This document shows positions 6,443 to 12,199 of a DNA stretch of 14,331 bases, piece by piece. This DNA is from Pseudomonadota bacterium. GTDB lineage: Bacteria; Myxococcota_A; Polyangia; Haliangiales; Haliangiaceae. A program made the position numbers and the translations under genes. Location of the stretch: assembly GCA_023386455.1 (NCBI GenBank), contig JAEWJO010000714.1:1-14331 (forward strand), in the 5' to 3' direction. Numbering within the stretch: position 1 is the stretch's first letter; every line of letters begins with the position of its first letter. The notes beneath the pieces are model-generated. The model was not told where the DNA came from. It saw only the letters and a program-made list of their open reading frames with translations, and ran no database searches.

Positions 6443-9028
6443 TCAGTCGCCGGACGTCGCGTACTTCTCGAGCGCGGTCAACGCGGCGGCGAGGTCGGGC
6501 CGCATCTCGAGCACGGGGAGCACCGGATCGGGACGCGACGACACGCGCTCGAGTGCGTTGCGCAGGTTGTACTGCTTCGGATCGAGATCGGGCACGACCT
6601 CGTCCCACACGAGTGGCATCGACACCGACGCACCGGCGACCGGCCGCACGCTGTACGGCGCGACGAGCAGCTGGCCGTGCGCGTTCTGTCCCCAGTCGAG
6701 ATAGACGCGACCGCCGCGCGCATTCGGGTTGCGGTTCGTCGTCGCCATGTCCGGGTGCATGCGCTCGATGATGAGGCCGATGAGGTAAGCGAGCGTGCGC
6801 GCCTGGTCGAACGTGCACTGGCCGCCGAGCGGGACGAGCACGTGGAGGCCGCTCTGGCCGGAGGTCTTCACGAAGTTCGGCAGACCGATGTCGTCGCACA
6901 GGCGATGGATCGCGAGCGCGAGCGGCACGACGTGCTCGCGCGGCGCGTTCTTCGGATCGAGATCGATGATCGTCCAGTCGGGGCGCTCGAGGTCGGCGAT
7001 GCGGCTCGCCCAGCAGTGGATCGGGATCGACGCCATGTTCGCGATGAACGCGAGACCGTCGGCGTCGTCGACGAGCACGTAGTGGATCTCGCGCTGGCTG
7101 TGCTCGGACCACAGCGTCGTCGTGCGCAGCCACGGCGGCACCCAGTCGGGCATGTCCTTCTGATAGAACATGTCGCCGTCGATGCCGTCGGGATAGCGGT
7201 GGAGGACGGTCGGCCGATCCTTCAGGTAGGGCAGGAGGTACGGCGCCATCGACCGGTAGTAATCGATGAGATCGCCCTTCGTGATCCGCTCGTCCTTCCA
7301 GAACACCTTCTTGGGATTGGAGATGCGCAGCTCGCGCACCTGCGAGTCGACGACGAGCTCGAGCGAGTCGCCGGGCCCGGGCTCCTTCGCCGCGGCGGCC
7401 TCGCCGGTGCGCCGCATCGGCATCTCGCACTCGGTCGCCTTCTTGTCGCGGCGCAGGCGCTCGAACACGGGGAACCGCAGCGAGCTGTCCTCGGGCCACT
7501 CGCGATACCGCACCTGAACGACCAGCTCGGGCTCGATCCAAAGCGCGTCGGAGCTGCCCTCGGGGCGCGGGAACGTCGGCTTCCATCGCGGCTTCTTCGA
7601 CAGCTCGGCGGTCAGCTTCGCGAGCAGTGCGTCGTCGAAGCCCGAGCCGACCTTGCCGGCCCACACCCACTGGCTATCGACGCGGACGCACAGGTGGAGC
7701 GCGCCGAGGCCGGTGCGCGTTCCCTTCGGCGGCGTGTAGCCGCAGACCGCGAAGTCGGCCTCCGGGTCTTTCTTCATCTTCAGCCAGTCGGGCGAGCGCT
7801 TGCTCTTGTACGTCGAGCTGGCCTTCTTCGCGACGACGCCTTCCATGCCGTGCGCGACGACCTGATCGAGGAGGGCCTGGCCGTGACCCTGGATGTGCTC
7901 GGAGAACTTCAGCGGGCCGATGTTCGGCAGGAGCTTGTGGAGCAGCGTCTTGCGCTCGATCAGCGGCAGGTTGCGCAGGTCGTGGCCGTTCGCGGCGAGC
8001 AGGTCGAACACGATGTACGTCACCGGCGACGACAGCGCGGCGCGCTGGATCTCCGAGGTGCGGTGCATCTGGCCGCGGAACGACAGCTTGTGGAAGTCGG
8101 GCTTGCCGGCGGCGTCGAGGATCACGATCTCGCCGTCGAGCACGAGCTCCGGAATTGGCAGCGCGCGCACCGCGCTCGTGATCTCCGGATAGCGGTCCGT
8201 CGGATCGAGGCCGGATCGATAGCGCAGCTTCGCCTGGCCGGCGCCGCCGTGCGCCATCATGCGAAAGCCGTCGTACTTCAGCTCGTAGAGCCAGTCATCG
8301 GACGAGAACGCGGCGTCGGCCGTCTGGCACAGCATCGGCTCGATCGCGCCGTACGCGATCGCGCGTCTCGGCACCCTCGCCGTCGCGAGCGCCTCCATGA
8401 TCGCCTGGTGGCGCGGCGCGCGCTCGAACAGCTCCTCGATCGTGAGGCCCGACAGCACCGACGTCGCCGGCAACGGCGTGCCCGCCGCGAGGAACTGCTC
8501 CGCCGGCGCGTCGCGCTTCTTGATGAGCAGCCAGTCGTTGCTGCCGCGGCCGGAGAACTTGCCGCGCGTGCCCTTGCCGGTGTGCACGAGCGTGAACGCG
8601 CCGCGCAGCTTGTAGCCGTAGAGCTCGAACTTGATCTCGCCGTCGATCATCCCCTGCGCCGGATCGATCAGTGGACGGAACAGGCCGCGGTCCCAGGCGA
8701 TCATCGGACCCGCACCGTAGTTGCCGGGAGGGATGACCGCCTCGAAGTGGACGTACTCGAGCGGATGGTTCTCGACCTTCACGGCGAGCCGCTTGTCGTC
8801 GGGATCCATCGACGGTTCCTTGGGAACCGCCCACGAGCACAGGACGCCATCGATCTCGAGCCGGAGGTCCCAGTGCATCCGGGTCGCGTCGTGCTGATGG
8901 ACGACGAACATCCTCGGCCCGCCACGCCCGCTGCCGCCCGGCGTGCTGGCCATCGGTTCAGGTGTGGCTCCGCCCTCGCGCTTGGCGCGGTACGTGTCGA
9001 GTCCTTGTTCGTCTTTGGGATCGCTCAC
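6443..9028 (-). CDS. ligD: Multifunctional ATP-dependent DNA ligase LigD (PE-LIG-POL)
   Basis: LigD processes and seals double-strand breaks in non-homologous end joining together with Ku. Residue numbers here count from an upstream in-frame TTG (9043); the preferred start is the GTG six codons in (9028), giving 861 aa, because TTG is rare and YRAL adds nothing conserved. Domain order matches Pseudomonas LigD. First is a 3'-phosphoesterase (about 45-200) with VHQHDATRMHWDLRLE at 48-63 and His93. Next is the ligase (about 235-545) with adenylated Lys256 in ELKYDGFR, Glu305 in LDGEIVI, Glu401 in GMEGVVAKK and WLKMKK at 420-425. Last is a primase-polymerase (about 565-850) with metal-binding IDLDP (Asp694, Asp696), SGLHVLVPL at 731-739 and Asp783 in YLDWGQNA. 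All catalytic motifs look intact. It diverges from ku across 23 bp. Confidence 0.96.
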   Translation of the reverse strand: MSDPKDEQGLDTYRAKREGGATPEPMASTPGGSGRGGPRMFVVHQHDATRMHWDLRLEIDGVLCSWAVPKEPSMDPDDKRLAVKVENHPLEYVHFEAVIPPGNYGAGPMIAWDRGLFRPLIDPAQGMIDGEIKFELYGYKLRGAFTLVHTGKGTRGKFSGRGSNDWLLIKKRDAPAEQFLAAGTPLPATSVLSGLTIEELFERAPRHQAIMEALATARVPRRAIAYGAIEPMLCQTADAAFSSDDWLYELKYDGFRMMAHGGAGQAKLRYRSGLDPTDRYPEITSAVRALPIPELVLDGEIVILDAAGKPDFHKLSFRGQMHRTSEIQRAALSSPVTYIVFDLLAANGHDLRNLPLIERKTLLHKLLPNIGPLKFSEHIQGHGQALLDQVVAHGMEGVVAKKASSTYKSKRSPDWLKMKKDPEADFAVCGYTPPKGTRTGLGALHLCVRVDSQWVWAGKVGSGFDDALLAKLTAELSKKPRWKPTFPRPEGSSDALWIEPELVVQVRYREWPEDSSLRFPVFERLRRDKKATECEMPMRRTGEAAAAKEPGPGDSLELVVDSQVRELRISNPKKVFWKDERITKGDLIDYYRSMAPYLLPYLKDRPTVLHRYPDGIDGDMFYQKDMPDWVPPWLRTTTLWSEHSQREIHYVLVDDADGLAFIANMASIPIHCWASRIADLERPDWTIIDLDPKNAPREHVVPLALAIHRLCDDIGLPNFVKTSGQSGLHVLVPLGGQCTFDQARTLAYLIGLIIERMHPDMATTNRNPNARGGRVYLDWGQNAHGQLLVAPYSVRPVAGASVSMPLVWDEVVPDLDPKQYNLRNALERVSSRPDPVLPVLEMRPDLAAALTALEKYATSGD

Positions 9029-9051
9029 GAGGGCCCGGTACAATTTAATTC
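9029..9051. promoter_or_regulatory. Minimal divergent ku/ligD promoter
   Basis: Only 23 bp separate the LigD GTG from the Ku ATG. An AT-rich core TACAATTTAATT (9039-9050) stands out in GC-rich DNA. For ku, TACAAT (9039-9044) is a near-consensus -10 box. TTGGGA (9015-9020, inside ligD) is a plausible -35 box with an 18-bp spacer. Only 7 nt separate the -10 box from the ATG, so the transcript would begin at or next to the start codon (leaderless). For ligD, TAAATT on the minus strand (9047-9042) could be the -10 box, leaving a leader of about 6 nt. Neither gene has a Shine-Dalgarno. The two -10 boxes overlap, so the genes would compete for polymerase. Confidence 0.6.
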
Positions 9052-9915
9052 ATGCCCGCTCGTTCCATCGGTACTGCCACGATCTCGTTCGGCCTGGTCT
9101 CCATTCCGACCAAGCTCTACACGACGAACGAGTCGTCGGGCGACATCCACTTCAACATGCTTCACGACGCCGATGGGGCTCGATTGAAGCAGCAGTACAT
9201 CTGCACCAAGTGCAACGAGATCGTCGACCGAGAGCACACGGTGAAGGGATACGAGCACGCGAAGGGCCAGTATGTCGTGTTCACCCCCGAGGAGCTCAAG
9301 GCCCTCGACGCGGTTGCGACCCAGACCATCGCCCTGGAGGAATTCGTACCCGCGAGCGCGGTCGACCCGCTGTTCGTCGAGAAGAGCTACTACCTCGGCC
9401 CCGACAAGGGCGGCGAGCGCGCCTACAAGCTGATCCGCGACGCGATGCTCGAGACTGGCCTCGTCGGCATCGCGTCGTACTCGGCGCGCGGCAAGCAGTA
9501 CGTCGTCTCGCTGCGTCCGTTCCAGGAGGGCCTCATCCTCCACCAGCTGCGCTACGCCCAGGAGGTGAAGCCGTGGACCGAGGTGCCGATTCCGGACCTG
9601 CCCGAGCTCAAGCCCGCCGAGATCGGGCTCGCGAAGCAGATCATCCAGCAGATCGCGCACGAGACGTTCTCGCCGGAGCGCTACAAGGACGAGGTCCAGG
9701 AGCGGATGATGCAGCTCATCAACCAGAAGGTCGAAGGCCAGGAGATCACGGTCGCGCCCGAGGCGCCGGCCGGTAAGGTCATCGATCTCATGGAGGCTCT
9801 GAAGGCGAGCCTCGGCATGGCGAAGGGCGGCGAGGCCGAGCGCAAGCCGGCGGTCGCTGCCGAGGCCACCGAAGAGGCCGCGCCGAAGAAGAAGACCGCG
9901 TCGAAGAAGAAGTAG
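9052..9915 (+). CDS. ku: Ku protein, non-homologous end joining
   Basis: Bacterial Ku forms a homodimeric ring that threads onto DNA ends, protects them and recruits LigD. The 287-residue protein opens with the family signature RSIGTATISFGLVSIPTKLY (4-23). It continues with the CTKC pair and KGYE region (51-68), YYLGPDKGGERAYKLIRDAM (113-132), LRPFQEGLILHQLRYAQEV (154-172), and the C-terminal motif VIDLMEALKASL (243-254) associated with LigD interaction. After about residue 260 an Ala/Glu/Lys-rich tail ends in PKKKTASKKK. Lysine-rich tails occur in many bacterial Ku proteins and aid DNA binding. The ATG start has no Shine-Dalgarno and lies 7 nt from a -10-like box. It diverges from ligD and is followed by the glycosylase 54 bp later. 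Confidence 0.97.
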   Translation: MPARSIGTATISFGLVSIPTKLYTTNESSGDIHFNMLHDADGARLKQQYICTKCNEIVDREHTVKGYEHAKGQYVVFTPEELKALDAVATQTIALEEFVPASAVDPLFVEKSYYLGPDKGGERAYKLIRDAMLETGLVGIASYSARGKQYVVSLRPFQEGLILHQLRYAQEVKPWTEVPIPDLPELKPAEIGLAKQIIQQIAHETFSPERYKDEVQERMMQLINQKVEGQEITVAPEAPAGKVIDLMEALKASLGMAKGGEAERKPAVAAEATEEAAPKKKTASKKK

Positions 9916-9969
9916 GGCTGCCCGCTCGCGCAGCCTGCGGGCGCGCTGGATGCGGGTATGCTCGGAGCC
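9916..9969 (+). other. ku-glycosylase gap with two mutually exclusive hairpins
   Basis: Right after the ku stop, GGCTGC (9916-9921) can pair with GCAGCC (9930-9935). Alternatively GCCCGC (9920-9925) can pair with GCGGGC (9937-9942). The two stems share bases, so only one can form at a time. There is no T-run, so this is not a normal intrinsic terminator and read-through from ku into the glycosylase is plausible. The arms are short and GC-rich, so chance is possible. Confidence 0.3.
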
Positions 9970-10878
9970 GTGCCCGAGCTGCCGGACGTGACGGTCTACG
10001 TCGAGCGCCTCGCCGCGCTGACCGTCGGCAAGACGCTCGATGCGATGCGCATCGCGAGCCCGTTCGTGCTGCGCACCGTGTCGCCGTCGCCGCGCGACCT
10101 CCACGGCGCGAAGGTCGAGACGATCGAGCGCCTCGGCAAGCGCATCATCATCGGCGTCGAGGGCGACCGCTACATCGTCATCCACCTGATGATCGCCGGC
10201 CGGTTGCGCTGGAAGAAGCGCCTCGAGAAGGTGCCGAACAAGGTCGGGCTCGCCGCGTTCGACTTCCCGAACGGCACGCTGATCTTCACGGAGGCCTCGC
10301 CGAAGAAGCGCGCGTCACTCCACCTCGTCGCCGGCCGCGCCGGGCTCGCCGAGTTCGATCGCGGCGGCCTCGACGTGATGACCGCGACGACGAAGCAGTT
10401 CGGCGAGCGGCTGCGCAGCGAGCGTCACACGATCAAGCGCTCGCTGACCGATCCGACGCTGTTCGACGGCATCGGCAACGCGTACTCCGACGAGATCCTC
10501 CACACCGCGAAGCTGTCGCCGTTCCGCATGACGTCGTCGATCACCGACGACGAGGTCGCGACGCTCCACCGCTCGTGCATCGCGACGCTGAAGCGCTTCA
10601 CCGCGAACATCCGCGAGGAGGTCGGCGACGGCTTCCCTGACAAGGTCACCGCGTTCCGGCCCGAGATGGCGGTGCACGGCAAGTACGACCAGCCGTGCCC
10701 GGTCTGCGGCACGAAGATCCAGCGCATCGTCTACGCCGACAACGAGGCGAACTACTGCCCGACGTGCCAGACCGACGGCAAGCTGCTCGCCGATCGCTCG
10801 CTGTCGCGTCTGCTGAAGGAAGACTGGCCGAAGACCCTCGAGGAGCTCGAGGACAAGAAGCGCGGCGGCAAGACCTAA
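9970..10878 (+). CDS. fpg: Fpg/Nei-family DNA glycosylase/AP lyase
   Basis: This is a base-excision enzyme that removes oxidised bases and cleaves the abasic strand by beta/delta-elimination. I place the start at GTG 9970 rather than ATG 9958 because Fpg/Nei enzymes need Pro2 exposed as the N-terminal nucleophile; from 9970 the protein begins M-P-E-L-P-D. With that start, Pro2, Glu3 and Lys57 (RLGKRI) fall at the E. coli Fpg positions. The helix-two-turn-helix loop is GIGNAYSDEIL (167-177). The zinc finger is C243-x2-C246-x16-C263-x2-C266. The hairpin reads ADNEANYC, not the GRxTxYC of classical Fpg, so the Arg corresponding to E. coli R258 is missing; I recall this as a feature of a separate, longer Fpg-like subfamily. 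Length is 302 aa against about 270, with an extra C-terminal helix region. Its stop overlaps that of the flavin reductase by 4 nt. Confidence 0.92.
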   Translation: MPELPDVTVYVERLAALTVGKTLDAMRIASPFVLRTVSPSPRDLHGAKVETIERLGKRIIIGVEGDRYIVIHLMIAGRLRWKKRLEKVPNKVGLAAFDFPNGTLIFTEASPKKRASLHLVAGRAGLAEFDRGGLDVMTATTKQFGERLRSERHTIKRSLTDPTLFDGIGNAYSDEILHTAKLSPFRMTSSITDDEVATLHRSCIATLKRFTANIREEVGDGFPDKVTAFRPEMAVHGKYDQPCPVCGTKIQRIVYADNEANYCPTCQTDGKLLADRSLSRLLKEDWPKTLEELEDKKRGGKT

Positions 10879-11576
10879 TCGAGGCCGGTCTTGCCGACCG
10901 CCCAGTAGGGCTTCGCCGAGTCGCGCGGCCTCACGCCCGCGGCGCGCAGGCGCGTGCGCAGCGCCTGGATCGACTGCGCGCGGCCGGTCATCAGCAGCTC
11001 GGCCTCGGGATGCGCGGCGAGCAGCGCGACCAGCCGATCGGCGACGCTCGCGAGGTGCGCATCGCCGCCGGTCTTCTCGACGAGCGTCACGGTCGCGCCG
11101 ATCTCCGCGACCACCGGCTCCGTGTCGGCGCGCGACGTCACCTCGAGCACCGCGTGGAGCTCGCCGCCGCCGGCGAGCGCGCTCGCAACGCCGAACGAGG
11201 TCTCGTCGCCGAACAGCACGGCCGTCTTGCCCGGCGCGCGCTTCAGCGATCGCTGTGGCCCGACGAATCTGACGACGTCGCCGATCGCCGCCGTCCTGCT
11301 CCACGCCGACCCGGGCGAGCGCTCGCTCGTGCCGCGGTGGAACGCGAGGATCTCGGTCGTCGCGCCGTCCCAGCGCGTCGGCGTGTACGTCCGGACGTCC
11401 TTCGTCGGCAGGACGACCTGGATCTTGTCGCCCGGGATCCAGCCGGCGCCGCGCAGCTTGTCGCCGGTCAGCTCGATCGCGCGGATGCTCGGCCCGATCT
11501 CGCGCACGCCGGAGACCTTCGCCTCGCGGAGCGCGAACTTGACCGCATCGAGGAGGAGGCCTTTCACCGAGGACAT
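10875..11576 (-). CDS. Siderophore-interacting protein (SIP)-family flavin reductase
   Basis: This is a ViuB/SIP-type NAD(P)H:flavin or ferric-chelate reductase, which releases iron from imported complexes in the cytoplasm. The 233-residue protein has an N-terminal FAD-binding barrel (about 18-112) with the family RxYTP motif as RTYTPTRWD at 62-70, then GDVVRFVGPQRS at 99-110. A C-terminal SIP/NAD-type domain (about 115-233) has GDETSFG at 123-129, LLMTGRAQSIQALR at 194-207 and the closing AKPYWAVGKTGL at 221-232. The ATG at 11576 has a GAGGA Shine-Dalgarno 7 nt ahead, so a longer upstream frame is not used. It lies 31 bp downstream of the HmuY-like gene and is the last gene of the uptake operon. 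The substrate, a ferric siderophore or a heme product, cannot be told from sequence. Confidence 0.87.
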   Translation of the reverse strand: MSSVKGLLLDAVKFALREAKVSGVREIGPSIRAIELTGDKLRGAGWIPGDKIQVVLPTKDVRTYTPTRWDGATTEILAFHRGTSERSPGSAWSRTAAIGDVVRFVGPQRSLKRAPGKTAVLFGDETSFGVASALAGGGELHAVLEVTSRADTEPVVAEIGATVTLVEKTGGDAHLASVADRLVALLAAHPEAELLMTGRAQSIQALRTRLRAAGVRPRDSAKPYWAVGKTGLD

Positions 11577-11607
11577 GGCGGTTCCTCGAGTTGTACCGCG
11601 TGAATGC

Positions 11608-12186
11608 TCATAGCGGCGCCCAGTGCAGCGTGAACCAGCCGGACGTGCCGGCACCGTCGTAGTACGTCACGATCTCGAGCTTCAGCGTCGTGCCGCCGTT
11701 CGTCCTCACCGCCCACACGATCGGCCGGGGCGTCAGGACGTGGGTCGCCGGATCGTAGGCGTACCAGCCGTCGCCTTGCTCGAACGCGAAGTCGGTCTCG
11801 GACGCATCGCTCACGTAGCCGGTCGCCGGTGCGGTCGTGACCGCGTCGAACGTCGAGCCCGTGATCGGCGCGACCTCGACGCCGCCGCTCCCGTTCGCGC
11901 CGCCGTTCGTCGAGATATGGACGCGCTGGAAGCGCAGGTCCCACGCCTCGGTCGTCGCGACCTCGGTGCCGGTCTCGAAGTCGACGACCGTCCAGTCGGC
12001 CTGCGCCGTCGCGTCGAGGATCGACGTGTACGTCCCGTCCGCGCCGCGCGTCGTCGTCACCTTGCCGGCGGGCATCGTCGCACCGGCGTCGTCGCTCGCC
12101 ACGGCCGGCGCATCGGGTCGCTGCGGCGCGATGTTGTCGGCACAGCCCGCCGCCGCGACCATCGTGATCATCATCGCTGTCTTCAC
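11608..12186 (-). CDS. HmuY-family lipoprotein
   Basis: HmuY proteins are outer-membrane or secreted lipoproteins; Porphyromonas HmuY captures heme and hands it to a TonB-dependent receptor. This 192-residue protein starts at GTG 12186 after a strong GAGGAG Shine-Dalgarno. It has a short signal peptide ending in a lipobox-like A-A-G-Cys15, and a linker to about residue 40. The beta-rich HmuY domain carries the family signature WDLRFQRVHISTNGG (82-96), then GGVEVAPI (101-108), GWYAYDPATHVLTPRP (140-155) and a terminal strand ending LHWAPL. Only two histidines lie in the mature domain before the last strand (His90, His149), so I cannot confirm a bis-His heme site. It follows the TonB-dependent receptor by 13 bp, so the two are surely cotranscribed. 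Loss of heme specificity in favour of another ligand is possible. Confidence 0.87.
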   Translation of the reverse strand: MKTAMMITMVAAAGCADNIAPQRPDAPAVASDDAGATMPAGKVTTTRGADGTYTSILDATAQADWTVVDFETGTEVATTEAWDLRFQRVHISTNGGANGSGGVEVAPITGSTFDAVTTAPATGYVSDASETDFAFEQGDGWYAYDPATHVLTPRPIVWAVRTNGGTTLKLEIVTYYDGAGTSGWFTLHWAPL

Positions 12187-12199
12187 TGCGTTCCCCTCC

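Noticed and set aside
9029..9043. TTG 9043 as the LigD start
   Set aside because: TTG is rarer than GTG, no Shine-Dalgarno precedes it, and the extra five residues are not conserved. It would also fall within the ku -10 box.
6677..9187. 836-aa plus-strand open frame antisense to ligD
   Set aside because: A mirror frame of a high-GC gene. LigD on the other strand has complete catalytic motifs across the whole span.
9958..9969. ATG 9958 as the start of the Fpg-like glycosylase
   Set aside because: It would add four residues and bury the catalytic Pro2; GTG 9970 gives the correct M-P-E-L-P terminus and puts Lys57 in register.
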